From: Lachnospiraceae bacterium
GTDB taxonomy: Bacteria > Bacillota > Clostridia > Lachnospirales > Lachnospiraceae
Length of the DNA: 56,677 nucleotides
Direction: 5' to 3'
NCBI GenBank assembly: GCA_021153185.1
Contig: JAGKTY010000015.1
Location: forward strand, 1-56,677
In this document: piece after piece, positions 44,356-52,405 of the stretch
Layout of the letters: every line of letters begins with the position of its first letter
Position numbering within the stretch: position 1 is the first letter of the stretch
Position numbers and translations under genes: made by a program
The notes under the pieces: model-generated
Databases searched by the model: none
Seen by the model: the letters and a program-made list of their open reading frames with translations, nothing else
What the model was told of the DNA's origin: nothing

Positions 44356-45156
44356 ATGAGTGAGGTTATTGTGATTACATCAGGTAAAGGTGGTGTCGGA
44401 AAGACAACCACAAGTGCAAATATCGGTACGGGACTTGCGCTTTCGGGCAAAAAAGTCGTATTGATTGATACCGATATCGGTCTTCGCAACTTAGATGTTG
44501 TGATGGGTCTCGAAAACAGGATCGTTTACAATCTTGTTGATGTGGTTGAAGGAAATTGCCGTCTTAGACAGGCACTGATAAAAGATAAGCGCTATCCGGG
44601 CTTATATCTGCTTCCTTCTGCGCAAACACGTGATAAAACTGCAGTTAGCCCAAATCAGATGATTAAGCTGACAGAGCAGTTAAAAGAACAGTTTGATTAT
44701 ATTTTACTGGATTGTCCGGCAGGCATTGAAAGAGGCTTTCAAAATGCAGTTGCAGGTGCCAACCGGGCCATTGTCGTAACAACACCGGAGGTCAGTGCAA
44801 TCCGCGATGCAGATCGGATTATCGGTTTGCTTGGAACTTATGAAATTGGAAAAATTGAACTCATCGTAAATCGTATCCGTGCTGACATGATGAAAAAAGG
44901 CGACATGATGAGTGTTGATGATGTGGTTGATATCTTGTCAGTACCGCTTCTTGGCGCAGTTTATGATGATGAATCCGTGGTCATTGCAACCAATCATGGA
45001 GAACCGCTTGTCGGCGGTGACAGTCCGGCAGGCATTGCGTTTTCAAATATTGTAAAACGTATTGAGGGCGAACAAATCCCACTGATGACAGAAGAAAAAG
45101 AGCATTCGATTCGTATTTTCTTCAGTACTATCTTACAAAAAATTCAGGAGGGATAG
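44356..45156 (+). CDS. minD: Septum-site ATPase MinD
   Basis: This 266-residue ParA/MinD-type ATPase has the deviant Walker A GKGGVGKTT at the N-terminus (signature lysine included), DTDIGLRNLDVVMGLENR as the switch I region, and DCPAGIERGF. The C-terminus is an amphipathic helix (HSIRIFFSTILQKIQEG) for membrane binding. ATP-bound MinD recruits MinC and is released by MinE. ATG 44356 is preferred over 44338, because AAGGAG is positioned between them. minE follows by 6 bases. Confidence 0.97.
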   Translation: MSEVIVITSGKGGVGKTTTSANIGTGLALSGKKVVLIDTDIGLRNLDVVMGLENRIVYNLVDVVEGNCRLRQALIKDKRYPGLYLLPSAQTRDKTAVSPNQMIKLTEQLKEQFDYILLDCPAGIERGFQNAVAGANRAIVVTTPEVSAIRDADRIIGLLGTYEIGKIELIVNRIRADMMKKGDMMSVDDVVDILSVPLLGAVYDDESVVIATNHGEPLVGGDSPAGIAFSNIVKRIEGEQIPLMTEEKEHSIRIFFSTILQKIQEG

Positions 45157-45162
45157 AAGCGT

Positions 45163-45378
45163 ATGAGTATTTTACATATTTTCTCCAAAAAGAAATCCGG
45201 TGATGTTGCAAAAGACAGACTTAAGATACTTCTGATTTCTGACCGAATCAATTGTAGTCCTGAACTGATGGAGCAGATCAAAGCAGAAATCAGTGCGGTA
45301 ATATGCAAATATATGCAGATAGACCGGGAAAAAATGGAAATACAGGTTAGCAAACGCAAAATAAATGTTTTTTGGTGA
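45163..45378 (+). CDS. minE: MinE topological specificity factor
   Basis: This 71-residue protein, shorter than E. coli MinE (88), has a basic amphipathic N-terminus (LHIFSKKKSGDVAKDRLKIL). The region at about 18-30 (KDRLKILLISDRI) matches the contact helix/strand that stimulates MinD. A C-terminal beta-alpha-beta fold follows (REKMEIQVSKRKINVFW). Its presence implies an oscillating Min system rather than the DivIVA/MinJ system of Bacillus. It lies between minD and rodA with 6-base gaps on both sides. Confidence 0.92.
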   Translation: MSILHIFSKKKSGDVAKDRLKILLISDRINCSPELMEQIKAEISAVICKYMQIDREKMEIQVSKRKINVFW

Positions 45379-45384
45379 TGAAGA

Positions 45385-46497
45385 ATGTTAAAACGTTACA
45401 GAGTACGTGATTACGATTTTAAATTGGTACTTTTGCTGATTGCCATTACCACGATTGGTATTTTGGCAATCGGCAGTGCCAAAGAATCAGTTCAAAACAA
45501 ACAGCTGTTTGGTGCAATCATGGGATTTTTCCTAATGATTGTGTTATCCTTATTCGATTATGGATTCTTTTTAAAGTTTTATTGGGCAATTTACTGTGTG
45601 AATATTGCACTTCTTGGGATGGTTCAGCTATTTGGTGAATCGTCAAACAATGCGCAGCGCTGGGTTTCAATTGCGGGCATCCGGTTTCAGCCTTCTGAAA
45701 CAGCCAAAATATTATTGATTTTATTCTTTGCACAGTATATTATGTTACATAAGGAGAAGTTTAATTCTCTCCGCAACCTGATATCAATGGTTGTATTATT
45801 GATGCCGCCTTTGCTATTGATTTATAATCAGCCTGACCTTTCTACGAGTATTATGATTTGTATTATCTTTTGTTGTATGGTATTCGTCGGCGGGCTTGAT
45901 AAACGTATTATATTCGGAATCTTTGCGATTGCCATTCCGCTTGTGATTATTTTTTTGGCGATTGTATTACAACCGGACCAGAATTTGATTAAGGATTATC
46001 AGCAAACACGTATTTTGGCATGGCTTCATCCGGATGATTACGCCAATAAAGAAGGTTATCAGCAGGACAATTCAAAGACTGCAATCGGTTCAGGCCAATT
46101 ATTTGGAAAAGGTCTCAACAACAATGAAATCAGTTCGGTTAAGAACGGTAATTTTATTTCTGAGCCTCAGACAGACTTCATTTTTGCAATTGTTGGGGAG
46201 GAGCTTGGGTTTGTCGGCAGTAGTGCCGTCATCATTCTATTGATGTTTATTGCACTGGATTGTCTGTTGATTGCAAGGAAGGCGAAAGATACAGCGGGGG
46301 AAGTAATCTGCGTCGGAATGAGTGCACTGATTAGCTTCCAAAGCTTTATAAACATAGCGGTTGCAACAGGTATTATACCAAATACAGGACTCCCGTTGCC
46401 GTTTGTCAGTTATGGATTAACCTCTCTTTTGAGTTTATATGTAGGTATGGGGTTTGTATTAAATGTTGCACTGCAGGGTGTGAGAAAATACAGTTAG
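45385..46497 (+). CDS. rodA: RodA, SEDS-family peptidoglycan polymerase
   Basis: The protein has 370 residues and about ten membrane helices of the FtsW/RodA/SpoVE (SEDS) family. Landmarks are NNAQRWVSIAGIRFQPSE and the C-terminal GIIPNTGLPLPFVSYGLTS. SEDS proteins polymerise lipid II into glycan strands with a class B PBP partner, here encoded at 40736. The genome order (with mreBCD and PBP2) supports RodA rather than FtsW. A ribosome site close to the ATG is weak; translation probably follows from minE. Confidence 0.94.
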   Translation: MLKRYRVRDYDFKLVLLLIAITTIGILAIGSAKESVQNKQLFGAIMGFFLMIVLSLFDYGFFLKFYWAIYCVNIALLGMVQLFGESSNNAQRWVSIAGIRFQPSETAKILLILFFAQYIMLHKEKFNSLRNLISMVVLLMPPLLLIYNQPDLSTSIMICIIFCCMVFVGGLDKRIIFGIFAIAIPLVIIFLAIVLQPDQNLIKDYQQTRILAWLHPDDYANKEGYQQDNSKTAIGSGQLFGKGLNNNEISSVKNGNFISEPQTDFIFAIVGEELGFVGSSAVIILLMFIALDCLLIARKAKDTAGEVICVGMSALISFQSFINIAVATGIIPNTGLPLPFVSYGLTSLLSLYVGMGFVLNVALQGVRKYS

Positions 46498-46508
46498 GGG
46501 TAAAGAGT

Positions 46509-46907
46509 ATGAACATCGCTTTAATTGCACATGATGGAAAGAAAAAACTGATGCAGAATTTTTGCATCGCATATCGTGGTATTCTAAGCAAGAATGAATT
46601 GTTTGCCACAGGCACAACAGGCCGTTTGATTGAAGAGGTTACCAATTTAAATATTCATAAATATCTTGCCGGTCATCTGGGTGGAAAACAACAGATTGGC
46701 GCACAGATTGAGCACAATGAGATCGATTTGGTCATTTTCCTCAGAGACCCTCTTGATATCAAAAAGCAGCATGACCCGGATATCAACAATATTGTGAGAT
46801 TATGTGATATGCACAACATACCGCTTGCAACGAATCTGGCATCAGCTGAACTTTTAATTAAGTCATTAGATCGAGGAGATTTAGAGTGGCGTGAAATGTA
46901 TAAATAA
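46509..46907 (+). CDS. mgsA: Methylglyoxal synthase
   Basis: This 132-residue cytoplasmic enzyme converts dihydroxyacetone phosphate to methylglyoxal and phosphate, a bypass that relieves sugar-phosphate stress. The N-terminus NIALIAHDGKKKLM, the phosphate-binding ATGTTGRLI, GPLGG-like AGHLGGKQQIGA, and FLRDPLD are all conserved. The length is typical. Location at the end of the rod/Min run is common in Clostridia. The last codons overlap the start of the carboxypeptidase gene. Confidence 0.96.
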   Translation: MNIALIAHDGKKKLMQNFCIAYRGILSKNELFATGTTGRLIEEVTNLNIHKYLAGHLGGKQQIGAQIEHNEIDLVIFLRDPLDIKKQHDPDINNIVRLCDMHNIPLATNLASAELLIKSLDRGDLEWREMYK

Positions 46908-47868
46908 GAAACTTACATGCTGTTTGATTTTGATTACGTGTCTTTTGTTATCCGGATGCGGTCAGAATCAATACGCTATGAAATATAATCGAAACAGTCC
47001 GGTTTCAGCCTACAATTTTTCAGAAGGCACTGTAAACGGCAGTGTTTGTGAAGGATATGCTGCCGATTTATGTGTTGTAACGGGTGATGTGTCAGGAAAC
47101 AATATTGACACAACGCGCGCCGAAGCGGCACTTTTATGTGATGAAAACAGCAGCGAAGTGCTTTATTCCAAAAACGCATTTGTGCAGTTGCATCCGGCAT
47201 CTCTGACAAAGGTTATGACAGCCCTTGTTGCACTCAAATACGGGAATTTAGATGATGAACTTGTGGCAAGCAGCAATGTTGAAATCACGGAGTCAGGCGC
47301 AACACTTGTCGGGATTAAACCGGGTGACAAAATGACATTGTCACAGGCGCTTTATTGTTTGCTCATTCCATCCGGAAACGATGCAGCAATTATGATTGCG
47401 GAACATATTGGTGGCTCTGTGGAATCATTTTGTGACATGATGAACAAAGAAGCACAGGCAATTGGAGCAACAGGATGTCATTTTGTGAATCCGCACGGCT
47501 TAACGGATGAAGCTCATTATGTAACAGCCTACGATATCTATTTGATATTCAGGGAGGCTATGAAATATGATGCATTTGTCGAAGTGATTAGTACACCTGT
47601 TTACACAACAGTATACTATGACCGGGAAGGAATGCCCAAAGAGTATACGTGTGAGAATACCAATTATTATTTAAACGGCAACAAACAGGCGCCGCAAGGT
47701 GTCACGGTCATTGGCGGAAAGACAGGAACAACCAATGCAGCCAAAAGTTGTCTTGTGCTTTTGTCAAAAGATACATCTGCCAATCCATACATATCTGTTA
47801 TTATGAAATGTGATGAACGCGGCATATTATATGACGAAATGACCGATATGCTTGGATTAATCAAATAA
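46891..47868 (+). CDS. D-alanyl-D-alanine carboxypeptidase (DacA/PBP5-type) lipoprotein
   Basis: The 325-residue product begins with a signal peptide ending in a lipobox LLSGC (lipid-anchored C23). The penicillin-binding motifs are S104-L-T-K107, S161-G-N163 and K277-T-G. This is the family S11 carboxypeptidase type that trims the terminal D-Ala from wall peptides. It lacks an obvious C-terminal amphipathic anchor, so the lipid anchor would hold it at the membrane. The start is GTG 46891, inside the end of mgsA (17-base overlap), with GAGGAG about 13 bases upstream. No shorter in-frame start preserves the signal peptide. Confidence 0.9.
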   Translation: MKCINKKLTCCLILITCLLLSGCGQNQYAMKYNRNSPVSAYNFSEGTVNGSVCEGYAADLCVVTGDVSGNNIDTTRAEAALLCDENSSEVLYSKNAFVQLHPASLTKVMTALVALKYGNLDDELVASSNVEITESGATLVGIKPGDKMTLSQALYCLLIPSGNDAAIMIAEHIGGSVESFCDMMNKEAQAIGATGCHFVNPHGLTDEAHYVTAYDIYLIFREAMKYDAFVEVISTPVYTTVYYDREGMPKEYTCENTNYYLNGNKQAPQGVTVIGGKTGTTNAAKSCLVLLSKDTSANPYISVIMKCDERGILYDEMTDMLGLIK

Positions 47869-48005
47869 TTTTTGTGAATTTTGTCTCAAAATGTTGTATT
47901 TTTTGGCTTTCTATTTTATAATTAGATGTAACTATTCAAAGTCATGTCAATTTCCATAAAAAAGGACATCATGCTTGATTGAATGGACATTTTTTAGATA
48001 TTAAT

Positions 48006-48034
48006 ATGGCGGATGTGTATTAGAATAGTATAAT
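48006..48034 (+). promoter_or_regulatory. Probable promoter for the P-loop/HlyD/sepF unit
   Basis: A perfect TATAAT (48029-48034) has a weak -35 (ATGGCG, 48006-48011) at 17-base spacing. It lies in the 201-base gap after the carboxypeptidase gene, the longest non-coding stretch of the window. Apart from this promoter I see no gene, tRNA or clear structured RNA in that gap. Confidence 0.42.
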
Positions 48035-48069
48035 AAATGCTCATGTAGCGAGATCAGGAGGACACCGGT

Positions 48070-48489
48070 ATGGTACAGTTAATCGTAGGAAATAAAGGAA
48101 AAGGCAAAACAAAACATCTTCTTGATAAGGTAAACAGCCAGATTACAAGTGCAAATGGCAATATTGTATATCTTGATAAGAGTACAAAGCATATGTATGA
48201 GCTGAATAACAAAGTCAGATTGATTGACGTATCAGATTACTTAATTACAAATGCCGACGAATTTCTTGGATTTGTATGTGGTATTATTTCACAGGATCAT
48301 GATTTAGAGGCTATGTATTTAGACAGTTTCCTCAAGATTGCATGTGTTGATAGCGCAGACCTTGAGAGAGTACTAAACAAAATTGATGCCATCAGCAAAG
48401 CATTTAAAGTGGATTTCACACTTAGCATTGGTGTAGAAGAAAGCGATATTCCTGCTTCAATGAAAGAGCAGATTATTGTTTCATTATAA
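48070..48489 (+). CDS. Small P-loop protein (Walker A only)
   Basis: The protein has 139 residues, beginning MVQLIVGNKGKGKTKHLL with a Walker A-like loop at G7-T14. The rest is alpha/beta with DLERVLNKIDAISKAFKVDF; no clear Walker B or sensor motif is evident. Such short Clostridial proteins are sometimes labelled twitching motility or PilT-like from the P-loop alone, and that should not be taken as function. CAGGAGG lies upstream of ATG 48070. A moderate hairpin separates it from the HlyD-like gene, so both may share a transcript with partial termination. Confidence 0.72.
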   Translation: MVQLIVGNKGKGKTKHLLDKVNSQITSANGNIVYLDKSTKHMYELNNKVRLIDVSDYLITNADEFLGFVCGIISQDHDLEAMYLDSFLKIACVDSADLERVLNKIDAISKAFKVDFTLSIGVEESDIPASMKEQIIVSL

Positions 48490-48509
48490 GATTACATACG
48501 TTTAACCGA

Positions 48510-48536
48510 AAGCCTCGGATTTGTTCCGAGGTTTTC
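48510..48536 (+). terminator. Terminator-like hairpin between P-loop and HlyD-like genes
   Basis: Arms CCTCGGA (48513-48519) and TCCGAGG (48525-48531) enclose a 5-base loop, and flanking A and T bases extend the stem. The T-tract is short (TTTTCT), so it may attenuate rather than fully stop transcription. Confidence 0.62.
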
Positions 48537-48564
48537 TAATGTATCGGAATTGGAAGGACGAAAC

Positions 48565-49959
48565 GTGGCAACAAAAAAGCGTAAAAATAAGCAAAATGAC
48601 ATCATTATCATGCCTAGAAAAATCAACCTCAATATCGGGTTGATTATTTTTGGTATCATTTTTGTATACTTAATCATTTTAGCTGTCTTATATGCCAAAG
48701 AAAAACATATTATCGGATACGAAGTGACCACAGGCTCATTGACTGTTTCAAATGTTTATGAGGGAATCGCAATCCGTCAGGAAACAAGTGTATCTTCTAA
48801 CAATTCCGGATATGTCAATTATTTTGCAAGAGAAGGCTCCCATGTTGCGTGTGGAGATTTGGTGTATACGGTTGACCAAAGCGGAAGCATAGCCGATATG
48901 ATTTCGTCAGGGGACGAGCATGTCATGCTAAGTGATGATGACCTTTCGCAGATTCGCGCTGACATTATCACGTTTGATCATAATTTTTCCGAAAAGAACT
49001 TCTCAAAAGCATATGATTTTAAGTATGCCCTTCAGGGAATGGCCCTGAAAATGTCAAATTACAATATGTTAAGTAATCTCGATGCCATCAATGGCGTTGC
49101 AGGTTCCGTGCAGTTTTATAATGCCCCGCAAAGCGGTACTGTCGTATATTATCAGGATGGCTATGAAACTGCCACGGCGGAAACCTTAGCTGCAGAGCAA
49201 TTTGACCGTAGCAAATATGAAAAAACATTACTTGCAGGAAATGAACTAATTGGTGACAAAGACTGTGTCTATAAACTAATTACCTCAGAAGACTGGGAAA
49301 TTGTCATTCCGATTCCAAAGGATCGTGTTGCGGAATTTGAAGAAAAAGAGTATGTTGAGGTTAAATTTTTAAAAAATCAGTTTCAGACATGGGCATCCAT
49401 TCATGTCATACAAAAAGGGGAAGATGCATATGCAAGGCTTTCCTTTAACAATTACATGTCAAGCTTTGCGACGGACCGTTTTATCGATTTAGAAATACTT
49501 GAAAATGCCGAGACCGGATTAAAAATTCCAAACAGTGCGATTGTTAATTCAGAATTTTTCCTGATTCCAAAGGAATATTTGACCAAAGGAAGCAATTCGA
49601 GCAAAAATGGCTTTTTGCTTGAGACGTATAAGGAAGATGGTACTGTCTCAACAGCATTTAAAGAATTGACAATCTATTCCGAGGATGAATCAGACTATTA
49701 TGTCGATACAGCCTCTTTGCGTGTGGGTGATTACATTTGTATGCCGGATTCGGATGAAAAGTATGCTGTTTCAAAAACCGGCTCCCTGACAGGTGTATAT
49801 AACATCAACAAAGGGTATGCAGATTTTACGGAAATCACAGTTCTTTCATCAAATGATGAGTATTCCATTGTGAAATCTAATACGAGATACGGACTGGCCG
49901 AATATGACCATATTGTGCTTGATGCAACAAGCGTCAAGGCCAATGATCTGGTCAGATAG
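48565..49959 (+). CDS. HlyD-family membrane protein without a visible pump partner
   Basis: The product has 464 residues. A basic cytoplasmic N-terminus leads into one membrane helix (about 26-47). A beta-rich outer region follows, with a lipoyl/barrel-sandwich-like hairpin (GYVNYFAREGSHVACGDLVYTVD, about 75-97), a short helical stretch, and more beta strands with PIPKDRVAEFEEKEYVEVKF. This is the layout of HlyD/membrane-fusion adaptors, but no ABC or RND transporter gene is near. GTG 48565 is chosen because GGAAGGA lies 6 bases upstream; TTG 48550 would place the ribosome site inside the gene. It is followed by the YggS and sepF genes after 13 and 18 bases, suggesting a link to division or envelope growth. 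Confidence 0.78.
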   Translation: MATKKRKNKQNDIIIMPRKINLNIGLIIFGIIFVYLIILAVLYAKEKHIIGYEVTTGSLTVSNVYEGIAIRQETSVSSNNSGYVNYFAREGSHVACGDLVYTVDQSGSIADMISSGDEHVMLSDDDLSQIRADIITFDHNFSEKNFSKAYDFKYALQGMALKMSNYNMLSNLDAINGVAGSVQFYNAPQSGTVVYYQDGYETATAETLAAEQFDRSKYEKTLLAGNELIGDKDCVYKLITSEDWEIVIPIPKDRVAEFEEKEYVEVKFLKNQFQTWASIHVIQKGEDAYARLSFNNYMSSFATDRFIDLEILENAETGLKIPNSAIVNSEFFLIPKEYLTKGSNSSKNGFLLETYKEDGTVSTAFKELTIYSEDESDYYVDTASLRVGDYICMPDSDEKYAVSKTGSLTGVYNINKGYADFTEITVLSSNDEYSIVKSNTRYGLAEYDHIVLDATSVKANDLVR

Positions 49960-49972
49960 GAGGATTGATTGT

Positions 49973-50674
49973 ATGTTGACAGAAAATTATGATCTTGTAT
50001 ATCAAAATGTAGTAGATGCCGCAAAGAAAGCTGGCCGCAATCCTGATGAGGTTACGCTGATTGCCGTTTCAAAAACGAAACCAGTTTCAATGCTACAGGA
50101 AATTTACGATCACGGTTGCCGCCATTTTGGTGAAAACAAAGTGCAGGAGCTTGTCGAAAAATATGAAGTACTTCCAAAAGATATCAAGTGGCACATGATC
50201 GGACATCTGCAGCGCAACAAGGTGAAATACATTGTCGATAAGGTGTTTTTGATTCATAGTGTTGACAGTGTCAGACTGGCTGAAGAAATTGATAAGCAAG
50301 CCGCCAAAAAACAAGTAATCTGCAATATTTTGGTGGAAGTGAATGTTGCAAACGAGGCAACAAAATTCGGATTAATGGTAGATGAGGTTGTCTCGATGGT
50401 GGAAGAAATTTCCAAATTTCCAAATATTCGGATTAAGGGGCTTATGACCATAGCACCATATGTTGTGGATTCTGAAGAAAATCGCTCGATTTTTCACAAT
50501 TTAAAGCAATTATCTGTTGACATAATGCAGAAAAACATTGATAATGTAACTATGGATGTGCTTTCTATGGGCATGACTGGCGACTATGAAGTTGCAACCG
50601 AGGAAGGTGCAACACTCGTCAGAGTTGGAACAGGTATCTTTGGAGAGCGCGATTATAGCAAGGCATCCGTTTAA
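49973..50674 (+). CDS. YggS/PipY-family PLP homeostasis protein
   Basis: This 233-residue protein has an alanine-racemase-like TIM-barrel fold and binds PLP at K34 in LIAVSKTKP. Other landmarks are FGENKVQELVEK, WHMIGHLQRNK and LSMGMTGDYEVA. It has no established enzymatic activity and helps balance PLP and amino-acid pools. In many Gram-positives it (ylmE) precedes sepF (ylmF), exactly as here. ATG 49973 follows TAGGAGG; the longer frame from 49904 overlaps the HlyD-like gene. Confidence 0.94.
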   Translation: MLTENYDLVYQNVVDAAKKAGRNPDEVTLIAVSKTKPVSMLQEIYDHGCRHFGENKVQELVEKYEVLPKDIKWHMIGHLQRNKVKYIVDKVFLIHSVDSVRLAEEIDKQAAKKQVICNILVEVNVANEATKFGLMVDEVVSMVEEISKFPNIRIKGLMTIAPYVVDSEENRSIFHNLKQLSVDIMQKNIDNVTMDVLSMGMTGDYEVATEEGATLVRVGTGIFGERDYSKASV

Positions 50675-50698
50675 TACACGAAAAGAGGAGAAATGGCT

Positions 50699-51217
50699 AT
50701 GGGCATTATGGATAAGTTTATCAATACCATGAAACTCAACGATGATGAGTATGATGAGTATGAAGATGATTACGAAGATGATGATGAAGTAGAAGAAAAT
50801 ACAAAACGCAAAGCTGCAGTGGCAGAAGATGATACGTATGAGGAGGCACCAAAAGCCAAGATGACCGCCTCAAAAGTTCTTCCGATGAAACAACAGCCAC
50901 GTCGTTCTTCTTCCACGAATATGAATGGTATGGAAGTCTGTGTTATCAAACCGACAACTGTTGAAGATGCACGAGAGATTACAGAAACACTTCTTTGCAA
51001 CCGTACCGTCGTATTAAATCTTGAAGGACTTGATGTTGATATTGCACAGCGTATCATTGATTTCACAAGCGGTAGCTGCTTTGCAATTGGTGGAAATCTT
51101 CAGAAGATTTCAAATTACATTTTTATTATTACACCAAAGAGCGTTGATATTTCTGGTGATTTCCAGGAAGTTTTATCTGGAGCATTTGATGTACCAGCTT
51201 TCAACAATCCACTGTAA
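50699..51217 (+). CDS. sepF: Cell division protein SepF
   Basis: The protein has 172 residues. A short N-terminal membrane-binding helix (MGIMDKFINTMKL) is followed by a very acidic linker (about 17-45, Asp/Glu/Tyr rich) and a basic-polar stretch. The C-terminal domain (about 80-168) contains VCVIKPTTVEDAREITETLL and IDFTSGSCFAIGGNLQKIS. SepF tethers FtsZ to the membrane and shapes the septum. ATG 50699 is preferred to 50693, because GAGGAG lies 8 rather than 2 bases upstream. It closes with a strong terminator. Confidence 0.95.
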   Translation: MGIMDKFINTMKLNDDEYDEYEDDYEDDDEVEENTKRKAAVAEDDTYEEAPKAKMTASKVLPMKQQPRRSSSTNMNGMEVCVIKPTTVEDAREITETLLCNRTVVLNLEGLDVDIAQRIIDFTSGSCFAIGGNLQKISNYIFIITPKSVDISGDFQEVLSGAFDVPAFNNPL

Positions 51218-51220
51218 GGG

Positions 51221-51226
51221 TATAAT
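51221..51226 (+). promoter_or_regulatory. Isolated TATAAT just before the sepF terminator
   Basis: A perfect -10 hexamer lies between the sepF stop and the terminator hairpin. The -35 region (TTTCAA or CTTTCA near 51198-51204) is poor. If active, its transcript would begin with the hairpin at 51238, which could attenuate aroB. It may equally be chance. Confidence 0.2.
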
Positions 51227-51237
51227 AATGCATGATT

Positions 51238-51265
51238 GGACTTCCCTTAGGGAAGTCCTTTTTTT
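51238..51265 (+). terminator. Strong Rho-independent terminator between sepF and aroB
   Basis: Perfect arms GGACTTCCC (51238-51246) and GGGAAGTCC (51250-51258) with a TTA loop are followed by seven T residues (51259-51265). It is 20 bases after the sepF stop and 29 bases before the aroB start. Confidence 0.93.
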
Positions 51266-51294
51266 CAAGTATAGGATCAAAGGAGTTTATCGTT

Positions 51295-52395
51295 ATGTCG
51301 GAAAGACTACCAGTTAATTGTAACCGTAAATTTTGTTATGACATTGTATTTGACCAGTCATTTGATGGCCTAAAAGAAGAACTGGCACCGTTTGCGTTAT
51401 CAGGCCGTAAGCTTTGTATTGTCACAGATACGATGGTTGAGCCGCTTTACGCAAAAGAAGTGCAGGCAGTTCTAAAAGATGTCTGTAAGGAAGTTCATAT
51501 TTTCAGTTTTCCGTATGGGGAAGAACACAAAAATCTTGAGACGGTCCAGTCACTGTATGTATATTTAATCGAACATCATTTTGACCGTAAAGATATGCTC
51601 GTTGCATTAGGTGGCGGTGTTGTCGGCGATTTGACAGGTTTTGCTGCTGCAACATATCTGCGCGGAATTGGGTTTATCCAGATTCCGACAACGCTTCTGG
51701 CACAAGTTGATTCAAGCATCGGAGGCAAAACAGGCGTTGATTTTTCGCAGTATAAAAACATGGTTGGCGCATTCCATATGCCAAAGCTTGTTTACATGAA
51801 TTTCGGGACAATTACATCGCTTGATGAAAGACAGTATTTTGCAGGTATGGCAGAGGTTTATAAATCTGCGCTCATTAAAGATGCCGATTTGTTTGTCTGG
51901 CTCCTTGACCATATTTATGAGATCTGTGACCGCGATATGGATACAGTGACAGAGATGGTTATGCGCTGCTGTAATATCAAAAAAGCGGTCGTTGAAAAGG
52001 ATCCGACAGAACAGGGTGATAGAGCACTTCTGAATCTCGGACATACCGTGGGACATGCAATCGAAAAATACATGAATTTCCAAATGCTTCATGGGGAATG
52101 TGTAGCGCTCGGAATCGTCTGTGCTGCTTATATTTCATGGAAAAAAGAACTCCTTTCCATGGATGAATATTATGAAATCAGAGACATGCTTGTACCGTTT
52201 AATTTGCCAATTTCATTGACAGACATTGATCCGCAAGAAATTTTGAAACTGACAAAATCCGACAAAAAAATGGATCAAGGTAAAATTAAGTTCATCCTGC
52301 TCAAAAAAGTAGGAAAGGCAATCATTGATACCTCTGTTACAGATGAAGAGATTCTTGCAGGAATTAAAGAACTGATTTTTGACGAGACAGAATAA
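51295..52395 (+). CDS. aroB: 3-dehydroquinate synthase
   Basis: This 366-residue NAD- and metal-dependent enzyme performs the second step of the shikimate pathway, from DAHP to 3-dehydroquinate. Motifs include the NAD loop ALGGGVVGDLTGFAAATYLRG, the segment LLAQVDSSIGGKTGVDF, and the metal-binding LLNLGHTVGHAIE and LHGECVALGIV. AAAGGAG lies before ATG 51295; the longer frame from 51232 runs through the terminator and is rejected. No other aromatic gene is nearby, so this is an isolated aroB. It begins only 29 bases after a terminator, with no promoter in between. Confidence 0.96.
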   Translation: MSERLPVNCNRKFCYDIVFDQSFDGLKEELAPFALSGRKLCIVTDTMVEPLYAKEVQAVLKDVCKEVHIFSFPYGEEHKNLETVQSLYVYLIEHHFDRKDMLVALGGGVVGDLTGFAAATYLRGIGFIQIPTTLLAQVDSSIGGKTGVDFSQYKNMVGAFHMPKLVYMNFGTITSLDERQYFAGMAEVYKSALIKDADLFVWLLDHIYEICDRDMDTVTEMVMRCCNIKKAVVEKDPTEQGDRALLNLGHTVGHAIEKYMNFQMLHGECVALGIVCAAYISWKKELLSMDEYYEIRDMLVPFNLPISLTDIDPQEILKLTKSDKKMDQGKIKFILLKKVGKAIIDTSVTDEEILAGIKELIFDETE

Positions 52396-52405
52396 AGGTG
52401 TCACT

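Noticed and set aside
47869..48069. Possible small RNA or structured leader in the longest intergenic gap
   Set aside because: Repeated GGACAT words and A/T runs are present, but no stable hairpin with a T-tract or known RNA motif could be drawn by eye.
48070..48489. PilT/twitching motility assignment of the P-loop protein
   Set aside because: Only a Walker A loop is visible; the 139-residue length and lack of other PilT motifs do not support a pilus motor.
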